Source: Lachnospiraceae bacterium C1.1 (GTDB taxonomy: Bacteria > Bacillota > Clostridia > Lachnospirales > Lachnospiraceae). From it: DNA of 64,000 nucleotides. The translations under genes were made by a program, and so were the position numbers. The notes beneath the pieces were generated by a model. It made no database searches. It saw nothing but the letters and a program-made list of their open reading frames with translations, and was not told the origin of the DNA. Below, piece by piece: positions 53,679 through 64,000 of the stretch. The stretch's first letter is position 1. Every line of letters starts with the position of its first letter. The stretch lies in contig JAUISW010000001.1 of the NCBI GenBank assembly GCA_030434875.1, positions 3,233,501 to 3,297,500 of the forward strand. The letters are read 5' to 3'.

Positions 53679-55256
53679 TTATTCCGCCTGATTTTCAGTA
53701 TTAGCTGAGCCATCTGCAGCTCCGCCATCCACAGTAGTAGTGCTGCCATCTGCAGCCACTGTTGTATCTGTAACTCCTGTAGCCCCGGCTGCTGCTGCAT
53801 CAGTCATTTGCTGCATGAGCTGCTCTAAAAGCTGCTGCTGAAGTTCTTCTTCTGTAGGCTCCTGCTTAGGTACAGACTGCTTTCCGCCATAGACGACTAC
53901 AGCCTCTCCCTTGTGTACGTTTTCAAAAATCTTCTTTGCTGCCGAACTTGGAAGATTTACGCATCCATGAGAACCTCCTGTGAGATATATACTTCCTCCA
54001 AAGGAACTTCTCCAACTTGCATCATGGAGTCCGATATTTCCATTAAATGGCATCCAGTATTTAACAGGTGATGAATAAGTTTCTCCTACAAGAGTAGCAT
54101 CCTGCTCTTTGTAAGTGATCGCATAAGTACCATCAGGTGTAAAATTACCTGTTGAAACCTTTCCGGATACACAGTCAGTCTGTGTTACAAGATTTCCGGA
54201 AACATAACAATATACATGCTGATTATCGAGGTCTACTTCAACGTAAGTATCACCGATATCATTATCTCCGTAACACTGCGCTGTACTGAAATATACAGGA
54301 ACCATTTCTCCCTGTTTGCCGCTGTTTATTGCTGCTACAAGCTCATCAACAGTTGAAGGACGATCCATCCACCATCCATAATCACCGCCGGAAACCGTTA
54401 TAGTCTCTCCGGATGTCTTCTTGAATGAACGGCTTACTCCAAAAGTATCATGGGCTCTTGCAAGTGTATCGACGTACTCTTTAGCCTTTGCCCTGTCAAG
54501 GCTTACAGATGTTCCATCAACACTAAGCCAGTCCTTGATAGTCTCTCCATCGAGGTACTCTGTCTCATCTCCAAAAGTATAAGTTATCTTACTTGTAACA
54601 TACTGATTTAGATTCTGGGCTGTCTCGTTAAGTTTTTCATCGTCTGAAAAAATAGAAGGTCTTAAATAGCAGCCTGCCTCATCAAGATCTAGATTTTCAA
54701 TGAGTGAACCGCATGCCGATCGTAAAGCCTCTAAAGTCTTGGTCTTATCAAGTGTAGATCCCTCGTCTTCGGCTATAACTGTATAACCCTCATCTGTATA
54801 ATCACTTATATATGCATCGACTGGTTCTGCTTCTCCCTCGTAAAATCCAAGTGCATTGAATTCCGTCTCAAGAGCGAGATCATCAAATTCTGCTACCGAA
54901 TCAGTAGAAAGCGATGTTTTCTTTACCAGGCCTATCGGCCATGAAAAAGCATTCTGTTTCGACAAAAGTTCTTCAATTTCGCCATCAAAAACAGGTTTAA
55001 GTGATATGGCAGAGCCTTTGATCGATCCTGATTTATCATTTCTTCCTGTTATTGTAATATTAAAATCATTTGCCTCATCCGTAAATTTTGACTCTACGGC
55101 AGAAACACTCATAAATGCAACTTTATCTTGATTTATACTGGTTCCCGGAATAAAGTGCTTAATAAAATAAATCGAAAAAGCAAAATAAACTACCGCAAGA
55201 ACGGCAACAATAGTTACAATTACACGCGTAAGCGCTGATTTTTGCCTATTATTCAT
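53679..55256 (-). CDS. L,D-transpeptidase (YkuD) with peptidoglycan-binding domains
   Basis: This 525-residue membrane-anchored enzyme crosslinks or modifies peptidoglycan. It has one N-terminal membrane segment (about 10-33), two PG-binding-4-type domains (about 60-300), and a C-terminal YkuD domain with the catalytic motif GLHDAS...SHGCVN (H411, C432). A tail rich in Gln, Ala, Gly and Thr follows (about 465-525). Its ATG overlaps the stop of the GT-C-like gene by one base (TAATG). Confidence 0.94.
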   Translation of the reverse strand: MNNRQKSALTRVIVTIVAVLAVVYFAFSIYFIKHFIPGTSINQDKVAFMSVSAVESKFTDEANDFNITITGRNDKSGSIKGSAISLKPVFDGEIEELLSKQNAFSWPIGLVKKTSLSTDSVAEFDDLALETEFNALGFYEGEAEPVDAYISDYTDEGYTVIAEDEGSTLDKTKTLEALRSACGSLIENLDLDEAGCYLRPSIFSDDEKLNETAQNLNQYVTSKITYTFGDETEYLDGETIKDWLSVDGTSVSLDRAKAKEYVDTLARAHDTFGVSRSFKKTSGETITVSGGDYGWWMDRPSTVDELVAAINSGKQGEMVPVYFSTAQCYGDNDIGDTYVEVDLDNQHVYCYVSGNLVTQTDCVSGKVSTGNFTPDGTYAITYKEQDATLVGETYSSPVKYWMPFNGNIGLHDASWRSSFGGSIYLTGGSHGCVNLPSSAAKKIFENVHKGEAVVVYGGKQSVPKQEPTEEELQQQLLEQLMQQMTDAAAAGATGVTDTTVAADGSTTTVDGGAADGSANTENQAE

Positions 55257-56893
55257 TATCCTTCCTGTCTTTTCTCATAATTCTCAATTAAATAGTCATA
55301 TTTTTTAAGATTTATATCTATTATAGCCTTGATTCTTTCCATGTCAAATAAATCTCCTCTGGTAATGAGTCTGATCTTTTCATAATACTCATGTAAATCC
55401 TCATCCTTTATGCGGTTTCCGCCATAAGCAATGGATTCTCTGTAGCCCTCCGGAACCTCTCGTCTTATGTGTCCGACTCTCCAATTAGGATTATACTTTG
55501 CCGGAAGCTTGGAAAGGAATGGATCTCCCAGACAATAAGTATCATTTAAGTATAAATCATAATTATCATATACCAGAATTCCTGCAGCATTCTCAATAAT
55601 ATTTCCACTGACACCGTTATTTCTTATATCATCAGTAGCCTGATGATTCCAGGTATCTGAAACACATATCCTGCCAGTTTTTATAAGAGATCTGAGATTA
55701 TTATATAATCCGGTAGTTGCAAAATAGTACTCTCTTTCATCCGATATCTGTGAGCTGTATTCATGTCCTGCCAGATACTGACTTCCCACAGTTCTTCCAA
55801 AAGTTGCTGCAAAAACAACTCCGCAGATTGTTATATAAGTAAAAGCCTTATTGTATGATTCAATCTTTTTAATATTTGATGCTTCACTGTTAAAAAGAAC
55901 CGTTGCCATCGAAACAGAGATGAAGAACATATTTGTAAAATGTCTTCCCATCATGAAATCCCCGCCGATATGGATCACATATATCCAGTAAAGAACGACC
56001 CCTGCCGCAACCATTATATATCTAAGCTTTTTAGAAATTATACTCAATAAGATATATAAGATCGGCACCAATAACACAACTATATCATCAAAAGCTGTAT
56101 AAATTGTGTAAACTATTCCTCTTTGTATATACTCATTCTCTGAAATTCCTGTTCCAAGCTTTACATATGCCGGGTTCGGGAACGGAAAACCAAAATAAAA
56201 TGTTGCAAACAATTCCCATAATATAAATGGCATAAGACCGAGAATACCCAAACCTACAGCTTTTATAAATGAAACATCATCTCTCTTGAATAGATATATC
56301 CATACTATCACAGGAATAAAGAGCAGTACCGAATCCATTCTTGTCATTGCTGATAGTGAAAATATCACTGCAAGCAAAAGCATTTCCCGCGCATTGTATT
56401 TCTCTGATTTTGAAAGTCTCCATATAAATAATGAACTCAAGAAAAAGAGGAGACTGTTTTCAAGCCCGGAAGTAGTATAACTTATAAATGCCTGGCTTCC
56501 TACAAATGCCGCAAATCCCAGCAAAAGCTGATTTTTTGTTCTACAGAGTTTCCATGCAAAAATATAATAAGTAAGCGCAGAAAAAATCGTGCATACCATT
56601 ATAGATGTAAAATACATCTCTCTGGTTATAAAGTAAGCAAAAGCTATCACTAAGGTGAAAAGCGGACAGGTACTTGCAGTCGATCTTTCCCCTGCATTAT
56701 AAACAAACCCATCGCCATTTACTAAATGTTTTGCCATAACGTAGCCATGATATGCATCATCTGACTGCCATGCAAGCATCAAAACAACAAGGATAAATCC
56801 TGCAAGTGTTAAAAATCTCAGTTTATCCAATTCCGTTTTAAAACGGAATAAACCGCTATTAGAAGCGGTTTTATTCTTAAAAGTGTTAAACAT
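55256..56893 (-). CDS. GT-C-like membrane glycosyltransferase, unassigned
   Basis: This 545-residue protein has about ten to eleven membrane segments in the first 370 residues and a soluble C-terminal part. The first outer loop contains SDDAYHGYVMAKHLVNGDGFVYNAGER, the acidic DD-type motif of GT-C polyprenyl-phosphate-dependent glycosyltransferases such as AftB-like enzymes. It probably adds a sugar to a surface glycan outside the membrane. GGAG lies five bases before the ATG; it overlaps the GT2 gene by eight bases. Confidence 0.75.
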   Translation of the reverse strand: MFNTFKNKTASNSGLFRFKTELDKLRFLTLAGFILVVLMLAWQSDDAYHGYVMAKHLVNGDGFVYNAGERSTASTCPLFTLVIAFAYFITREMYFTSIMVCTIFSALTYYIFAWKLCRTKNQLLLGFAAFVGSQAFISYTTSGLENSLLFFLSSLFIWRLSKSEKYNAREMLLLAVIFSLSAMTRMDSVLLFIPVIVWIYLFKRDDVSFIKAVGLGILGLMPFILWELFATFYFGFPFPNPAYVKLGTGISENEYIQRGIVYTIYTAFDDIVVLLVPILYILLSIISKKLRYIMVAAGVVLYWIYVIHIGGDFMMGRHFTNMFFISVSMATVLFNSEASNIKKIESYNKAFTYITICGVVFAATFGRTVGSQYLAGHEYSSQISDEREYYFATTGLYNNLRSLIKTGRICVSDTWNHQATDDIRNNGVSGNIIENAAGILVYDNYDLYLNDTYCLGDPFLSKLPAKYNPNWRVGHIRREVPEGYRESIAYGGNRIKDEDLHEYYEKIRLITRGDLFDMERIKAIIDINLKKYDYLIENYEKRQEG

Positions 56894-57635
56894 TAGATCT
56901 CCGTAATATTTTTGATTTCTTTATAAATCTATTATGCCAGGCGGTCTTAAAATATTTAAAATTCGCAAAAAAGCTGTTCTGTGATACTCCCTCAGTTCTT
57001 GCTGTCCAGTGAGCCGGAACTTCAACGAATTTTACACCCAGACGAAGCGGTTTAAGCGCTGTTTCAAGGAAGAAAGGATGTTTAAGTTCTTCCCATATTA
57101 TATTCTGCATAAGCTTTGTCGGAAAAATTCTATATGCATATGTAAGATCAGAAAGCGGTGAAAAATAAAATATTCCTATCGCTCTCTCAAATATCAGATT
57201 ACATACAAGCTTTACCTTATTATAATCCTTGAATCCGCCGCCTTTTTTCCATCTCGAAGCCGTTACGATCCTGTTTGGATATTTCTTTGACAGATAAATA
57301 AACTTCTGAATAATATTAGGATCAGTCTCAAGGTCAGATGACATCATAACAACATGCGAACCCTTTGCAAGCTGTATTCCCTCTCTGATCGCCCCTCCAA
57401 CAAAAGGAAGCTTCTGATCGTGTATATAGAGAGGAATATTACCCTTATATTCTTCAACAAGTTCCTCTGCAACTTTTCTTGATTCTGCACTGGTTCTGTC
57501 ACAGAGTAAAATAATAAATTCTGCAAGATCCTCTTTATTACAGGTTCTTGCTATTGTATCTACTGTTTCCCTTAATGAATAGGTTTCATCCATGGCAGGA
57601 AGCAGTATTGTAACATTTTCAAACTTATCAGCCAT
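56886..57635 (-). CDS. Glycosyltransferase family 2
   Basis: This 249-residue cytoplasmic glycosyltransferase has the GT-A fold: VTILLPAMDETYSLRETV, HVVMMSSDLETDP (DxD-like) and PFFLETALKPLRLGVKFVEVP, HWTAR. It looks like polyprenyl-phosphate sugar synthases. If so it would supply lipid-linked sugar to the downstream GT-C-like protein. The ATG overlaps the reductase stop (TAATG); a frame six codons longer lies in that gene. Confidence 0.88.
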   Translation of the reverse strand: MADKFENVTILLPAMDETYSLRETVDTIARTCNKEDLAEFIILLCDRTSAESRKVAEELVEEYKGNIPLYIHDQKLPFVGGAIREGIQLAKGSHVVMMSSDLETDPNIIQKFIYLSKKYPNRIVTASRWKKGGGFKDYNKVKLVCNLIFERAIGIFYFSPLSDLTYAYRIFPTKLMQNIIWEELKHPFFLETALKPLRLGVKFVEVPAHWTARTEGVSQNSFFANFKYFKTAWHNRFIKKSKILRRSNV

Positions 57636-58576
57636 TATATCCTTGACTCCCAATCAGCAAATACATCTTCCAGAGTCTTATACATAGAATATTCCCTGGT
57701 ATATCCAAGAGCCTTTATCTTGCTGTCATCACCAAGCAAGAGTGGTTCATCAGCTACTCTAAAAAGCTTTTTATCAGAAATAACCTTTGCCTTTGTTCCT
57801 GAAATTTCTATCAGCATATCAAGAATTTCTCTTATCTGATATGCTTTTCCATTACAGATATTATAAGGTTCACCGGCATTACCCTTTTCCATGAGGATTC
57901 TCATGGCTTTTACACCATCTCGTACATCAATGTAATCTCTGTAAGTCTCAAGGTTTCCTACATGTATCTCATCTTTAAGCACGCCTTTTTTAATAAGGGC
58001 AAGCTGTCTTGCAAAATTCTGTATTGCAGTTGCCGGCGGATGACCTGTACCAACATGAATGAACATTCTTGGAAGAAATACCTTCATGCCATAGTTAAGG
58101 GCGTACTGACGTCCAAGATTCTCTACTCCGGCCTTAGAAACACCATATGGAGTATGAGGTTTCAGAAGTCTCTCTTCCTTAAGAGGACAGTCAGCCTCTG
58201 TTATATTACCATATTCTGCAGAAGAACATGCTAAAAGCACCTTAGCATCAGGAACTACCTCATGCGCACAATAAAGCACGTTTAATGTTCCTATATAATT
58301 TGTCTGATGCGTTACATACTCAAGATTCCAGGAATCTCCATTAAACGCCTGAGCTGCCATGTGTATTATGATATCAGGTTTGATATCCTTAAATACGCGC
58401 ATCAGCGCATCACGTTCCATGATATCACATCTTATGATTGAATCGTCCTGAATGGCTGCCATTCTGCTTGAAGCTGAATTTCTTGCAAGACCCCAAACTT
58501 CACATCCATCATCTTTATAGCTCTTCATGAAATGGGAACCAACCATTCCGGTTCCACCCAACACCAGTACCTTCAT
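57635..58576 (-). CDS. NAD(P)-dependent nucleotide-sugar reductase/epimerase
   Basis: This 313-residue extended short-chain dehydrogenase has GGTGMVGSHF for cofactor binding (about 8-17), CSSAEYGN and the catalytic YGVSK (about 149-153). It looks most like GDP-4-dehydro-6-deoxy-mannose reductase (Rmd), which would make GDP-rhamnose. A GDP-mannose dehydratase is not in the window. GGAGG lies six bases before the ATG. Confidence 0.87.
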   Translation of the reverse strand: MKVLVLGGTGMVGSHFMKSYKDDGCEVWGLARNSASSRMAAIQDDSIIRCDIMERDALMRVFKDIKPDIIIHMAAQAFNGDSWNLEYVTHQTNYIGTLNVLYCAHEVVPDAKVLLACSSAEYGNITEADCPLKEERLLKPHTPYGVSKAGVENLGRQYALNYGMKVFLPRMFIHVGTGHPPATAIQNFARQLALIKKGVLKDEIHVGNLETYRDYIDVRDGVKAMRILMEKGNAGEPYNICNGKAYQIREILDMLIEISGTKAKVISDKKLFRVADEPLLLGDDSKIKALGYTREYSMYKTLEDVFADWESRI

Positions 58577-58602
58577 TGAATTCCTCCATAGATCCTGTCA
58601 GA

Positions 58603-59787
58603 TTAAGCAAGCTTATCTGCCAGATTCATTCCTCTTTCTACGACAAGGTCAGAGTTGAAATGCTGCCATTCTCCCCACCTTCCAAGTCCATATATATTCT
58701 TTTCCTTCATATATTCAAGAACTCTGCCTATGGCCTCCTGTTTACCTATGGTATTAAGAGGATAAGCATATTCATTTATAAATGAAATTTTACCAGTATC
58801 CTTAAATCTTATGGCATTTGTCTCAGTCCAATATCCTTTTGAATTTGGACAGAAATTGTGCCTTACAAGAATTCTGTGATAATCCAGCTCAGGGTTTGGA
58901 TAATATATCCACTGTGCCTTCGTATCAAGCATCTCAGGATGATACTCTGTTACAACTGCTGTATGTTTAAGAGCTTTAATATCCTTCCTGACTTCGTCAT
59001 TTATTCCTTCAATCTGTTTTATAGAAGTCCAAGGGATAGTTGTAACAATTATATCAGCTCTATAAGAAGCATTTACTATATTATTATTTATATCCAAACT
59101 TTCTACTTTTGTATTATATACGATCTTATCTGGCATAGATTCAGCTATTCGCTTCCAGATTTCACCATATCCATATTTCTTTGGATAAAAGAATTCTGCA
59201 TGTCCCGGCTGCTTTGCATATGCACGATGTTCCAGACAACTTCTTAATGTATCCTCAAATGATACATCAGGGAGTTTATCCAGCCAATATGTTCCGAGCT
59301 CATCAAGATTTTCTCCGAACATTTTCTGATTATATGGAATCATATAATCCTCTGCAATTTTATCTCCAAGCTTCCAGTTTATCCAGTCAGTAAATCTTTC
59401 AGGCATTGAACTGCCTGTATTGCATCCGGCTTTTGCTATTGATTTCAGATATTCAACCTGATCATCAATCTTCATCTGCCATATATTTGCCTCAATAGGA
59501 CTATTGATCGTGTTATCACCAACTACGATCTTCGAATCTCTTTCATATCTGTCCCATTCATCTTTTGGCATGAATCTAAATAAGAATTCATCAACTGCAG
59601 GTCTTCTGACATCTAAGAAATGACCTCCTCCAATATCAAATGGAGAACCATCAACATCAGCACTTCTGCAAAGACCCCCTGCTTCTGCCTCCTGCTCTAT
59701 AATAAGAAAGTCATTCTCTCCCTTATCTTTAAGCGACCTGGCAAATGAAAGTCCTGCAGGTCCTGCTCCCAATATAATATACTTCAT
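58603..59787 (-). CDS. FAD-dependent amine oxidase/UDP-galactopyranose mutase-like protein
   Basis: This 394-residue flavoprotein has an N-terminal Rossmann motif (YIILGAGPAGLSFARSL) and GGLCRSADVDGSPFDIGGGHFL, as in NAD(P)-binding amine oxidase and UDP-galactopyranose mutase-like families. It ends ERGMNLADKLA. It is the first gene of the glycan operon and may isomerise or oxidise a sugar nucleotide; the substrate is unknown. The start at 59787 follows GAGAGGA closely. Confidence 0.82.
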   Translation of the reverse strand: MKYIILGAGPAGLSFARSLKDKGENDFLIIEQEAEAGGLCRSADVDGSPFDIGGGHFLDVRRPAVDEFLFRFMPKDEWDRYERDSKIVVGDNTINSPIEANIWQMKIDDQVEYLKSIAKAGCNTGSSMPERFTDWINWKLGDKIAEDYMIPYNQKMFGENLDELGTYWLDKLPDVSFEDTLRSCLEHRAYAKQPGHAEFFYPKKYGYGEIWKRIAESMPDKIVYNTKVESLDINNNIVNASYRADIIVTTIPWTSIKQIEGINDEVRKDIKALKHTAVVTEYHPEMLDTKAQWIYYPNPELDYHRILVRHNFCPNSKGYWTETNAIRFKDTGKISFINEYAYPLNTIGKQEAIGRVLEYMKEKNIYGLGRWGEWQHFNSDLVVERGMNLADKLA

Positions 59788-59825
59788 AAATCCTCTCAAT
59801 CATTGTAATGACGCAATCCTGCCTA

Positions 59826-59854
59826 ATTTTACCAAAGATTCATTCTAAAGGCAA
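59826..59854 (-). promoter_or_regulatory. Promoter of the glycan-to-serpin operon
   Basis: TTGCCT (59849-59854) and TAAAAT (59826-59831) are 17 bases apart on the minus strand, 38 bases before the first ATG. The MITE-like element ends 38 bases further upstream. Confidence 0.7.
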
Positions 59855-59892
59855 GAAAACGCCATAATATCAAACTTTTATGAGATTGTTCA

Positions 59893-60039
59893 GTTACTGT
59901 TCACAGGCAAACTGCGCACTCCGCTGCGCAGTTATGCCACAATAACTTTGACTGAACACTGGGTTTTGCCCATTGCCGTAGGCAATTTTAAATGGCAAAA
60001 CCCGTTACTGGAGCACGCTGAAAGCGTGTGAACAGTAAC
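59893..60039 (+). mobile_element. MITE-like element, copy 2 (147 bp)
   Basis: The same 13-bp terminal inverted repeats as at 23850-24114 (GTTACTGTTCACA, TGTGAACAGTAAC) are flanked by the perfect 8-bp direct repeat ATTGTTCA (59885-59892 and 60040-60047). Inside are AACTGCGC/GCGCAGTT, the nested hairpin GGGTTTTGCC-(ATTGCC-gta-GGCAAT)-TTTAAAT-GGCAAAACCC (59961-60003), and CACGCT/AGCGTG. No open frame is present. It is the shorter form; the other copy has hairpin insertions at two points. It lies between the glycan operon promoter and the rRNA operon end. Confidence 0.92.
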
Positions 60040-60154
60040 ATTGTTCAAATTATATATGTTTTGATCACTTCATTGTAAGAATCTGATTTTAATGTGGATT
60101 CCGTATGATTACATATAAATACTATCACTGTTTATCATTTGATATTTTTGAAAT

Positions 60155-60188
60155 ACAAAAAACCCCAGATACTTAATGTACCCGGGGT
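60155..60188 (-). terminator. Terminator of the rRNA operon
   Basis: On the minus strand ACCCCGGGTAC pairs with GTATCTGGGGT (some G-U or mispair) followed by TTTTTT. It lies seven bases past tRNA-Phe. Confidence 0.9.
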
Positions 60189-60194
60189 AGATAG

Positions 60195-60267
<73 letters not shown>

Positions 60268-60279
60268 ATTTTGATGAAA

Positions 60280-60353
60280 TAGCGGGGACAGGATTTGAAC
60301 CTGTGACCTTCGGGTTATGAGCCCGACGAGCTTCCAGACTGCTCCACCCCGCG
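60280..60353 (-). tRNA. Initiator tRNA-fMet (CAT)
   Basis: The 74-base cloverleaf has anticodon CAT in CGGGCTCATAACCCG with the three G-C pairs typical of initiators. The first acceptor position is mispaired (C1 with T72), as expected for an initiator, though A72 is more usual. CCA is not encoded. Confidence 0.95.
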
Positions 60354-60384
60354 TCAAAACAGTGCAGCTTATATTCTTATAAAG

Positions 60385-60466
60385 TGGATGGTGATGGATT
60401 CGAACCATCGAAGCAAGTTGCAACAGATTTACAGTCTGCCCCCTTTGGCCACTCGGGAAACCATCC
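60385..60466 (-). tRNA. tRNA-Tyr (GTA)
   Basis: The 82-base class II tRNA has acceptor GGATGGT/ACCATCC, anticodon GTA in CAGACTGTAAATCTG, a long variable arm and T arm GATGG-TTCGAAT-CCATC. Confidence 0.97.
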
Positions 60467-60470
60467 ATAA

Positions 60471-60543
60471 AGCCGATGAACGGACTCGAACCGTTAACCT
60501 GCTGATTACAAATCAGCTGCTCTGCCAATTGAGCCACATCGGC
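60471..60543 (-). tRNA. tRNA-Thr (TGT)
   Basis: The 73-base cloverleaf has acceptor GCCGATG/CATCGGC, anticodon TGT in GCTGATTTGTAATCAGC and T arm ACGG-TTCGAGT-CCGT. The discriminator is T. Confidence 0.96.
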
Positions 60544-60558
60544 AATTTAATTTTTAAG

Positions 60559-60631
60559 TGGGACCTACAGGGCTCGAACCTGTGACCCTCTGCTTGTAAG
60601 GCAGATGCTCTCCCAGCTGAGCTAAGATCCC
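60559..60631 (-). tRNA. tRNA-Val (TAC)
   Basis: The 73-base cloverleaf has acceptor GGGATCT/AGGTCCC, anticodon TAC in CTGCCTTACAAGCAG and T arm ACAGG-TTCGAGC-CCTGT. Confidence 0.97.
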
Positions 60632-60636
60632 ACGAA

Positions 60637-60710
60637 CGACCCAGGACGGACTTGAACCGACGGCCTCCGCCGTGACAGGGCGGCGCTCTAACCAACTGAG
60701 CCACTGGGCC
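60637..60710 (-). tRNA. tRNA-Asp (GTC)
   Basis: The 74-base cloverleaf has acceptor GGCCCAG/CTGGGTC, anticodon GTC in CCGCCCTGTCACGGCGG and discriminator G. It is the first tRNA after 23S. Confidence 0.97.
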
Positions 60711-60737
60711 AAATCATTCGTGTTTTACACTTATGTT

Positions 60738-60765
60738 CCAGACTTTGAAAACTGAACATCGAACC
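60738..60765 (-). other. 3' arm of the pre-23S processing stem
   Basis: This 28-base stretch is complementary at 26 of 28 positions to 63902-63929 on the other side of 23S. Such stems are cut by RNase III when pre-23S RNA is released. Confidence 0.85.
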
Positions 60766-60796
60766 TTCCGAGGTTTCATCCTCACGACGTTTTTTC

Positions 60797-63702
<2,906 letters not shown>

Positions 63703-63901
63703 TCGCAGATTCCTCTGCTCCGTCACTCGGTCGCTGTTCTCTCGAGCTTCTCGCTCTTGATTACGAACTTTCGCTTTGCTTTTTTGCTTTGCGTTGTCTT
63801 TCAGACTCTCGTCTTCCTGACTTTTTCTTTTTGATGCATGACTTTCATCATACATCCCTCGGATGTCTTAACTCTTTTCTTTAGTTAAGATTTTTTATAT
63901 T

Positions 63902-63929
63902 GGTTCGATATTCAGTTTTCAAAGTCCGG
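63902..63929 (-). other. 5' arm of the pre-23S processing stem
   Basis: This stretch pairs with 60738-60765 across 23S with two G-U or mispaired positions. It lies in the spacer between tRNA-Ala and 23S. Confidence 0.85.
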
Positions 63930-63956
63930 TGTTTAAGAACTCTTTCAAGTTCTTAG

Positions 63957-64000
63957 TGGAGATGGAGAGATTCGAACTCTTGACCCCCTGCTTGCAAGGC
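63957..64000 (-). tRNA. tRNA-Ala (TGC), 5' part outside window
   Basis: The 3' 44 bases are visible: anticodon region GCCTTGCAAGC with anticodon TGC, T arm GAGAG-TTCGAAT-CTCTC-type pairs and acceptor half CATCTCC with discriminator A. Its place before 23S is the usual spacer tRNA position; the 16S gene should lie beyond the right edge. Confidence 0.92.

Noticed and set aside
60083..60110. Third copy of the type A repeat (GGATTCCGTATGATTA)
   Set aside because: Only about 16 bases match the left end; without the nested hairpin it could be a remnant or chance.

Overview
The window looks like a chromosome segment from a Clostridia anaerobe, most likely Lachnospiraceae and possibly near Butyrivibrio (an inference). 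The grounds are moderate-to-low GC, strong AGGAGG ribosome sites, a Gram-positive Tad pilus locus with DUF5702 and FHA proteins, a circularly permuted secreted GH3 enzyme of the type known from Butyrivibrio BglA, and the gene order yaaR-holB-ricT-trmN-rsmI shared with Bacillus. Almost every gene is on the minus strand. LAYOUT: 1-1.6 kb holds trmB (cut by the left edge) and a DEDDh exonuclease. 1.6-4.8 kb is an iron(II) uptake operon feoA-feoA-feoB plus a lone Fur-type DNA-binding domain, behind a promoter with two Fur boxes. 5.0-15.0 kb is one long Tad/Flp pilus operon: prepilin peptidase, TadZ, TadA, TadB, TadC, a 57-residue Flp pilin, DUF5702 protein, TadE-like protein, second prepilin peptidase, TadE-like protein and an FHA protein. 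15-18.6 kb holds a DUF1294 protein, a chemotaxis receptor broken by one in-frame TGA behind a sigma-28-type promoter, and a divergent PAP2 protein. 18.6-30 kb is mixed: tRNA-Lys and tRNA-Pro, a carboxylesterase lipoprotein with an RpiR regulator and an acyltransferase, surE, niaR, an OGG-type glycosylase, tRNA-Leu, a TetR regulator, and greA-azlC-azlD-GH13. 30.9-35.9 kb is a housekeeping run: HU, rqcP, divIC, tilS, hpt, ftsH. 36-44.9 kb is a sugar-sensing and degradation locus: YesN-type regulator, histidine kinase, two membrane-anchored sugar-binding proteins and the GH3 beta-glucosidase. 45-59.8 kb holds a MerR regulator with its operator-promoter, then a long operon running from surface-glycan genes (FAD enzyme, nucleotide-sugar reductase, GT2, GT-C-like protein, L,D-transpeptidase) through a PLP decarboxylase and guanylate kinase to yaaR-holB-ricT-trmN-rsmI and a secreted serpin. 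60.1-64 kb is an rRNA operon: tRNA-Ala, 23S, then Asp, Val, Thr, Tyr, fMet and Phe tRNAs and a terminator, with no 5S gene between 23S and the terminator. MOST INTERESTING: the intergenic regions carry non-coding, hairpin-built repeats. Two copies (23850-24114 and 59893-60039, opposite orientations) have 13-bp terminal inverted repeats and perfect 8-bp flanking duplications, so they behave like miniature transposable elements. A second repeat type (15032-15178 and 22729-23067) shares with them a nested hairpin whose stems differ but still pair, while its single-stranded parts (C, a GTA loop and TTTAAAT) are kept. Copies differ by insertion of whole hairpins at stem or loop positions. Together these suggest a modular family of mobile structured elements.
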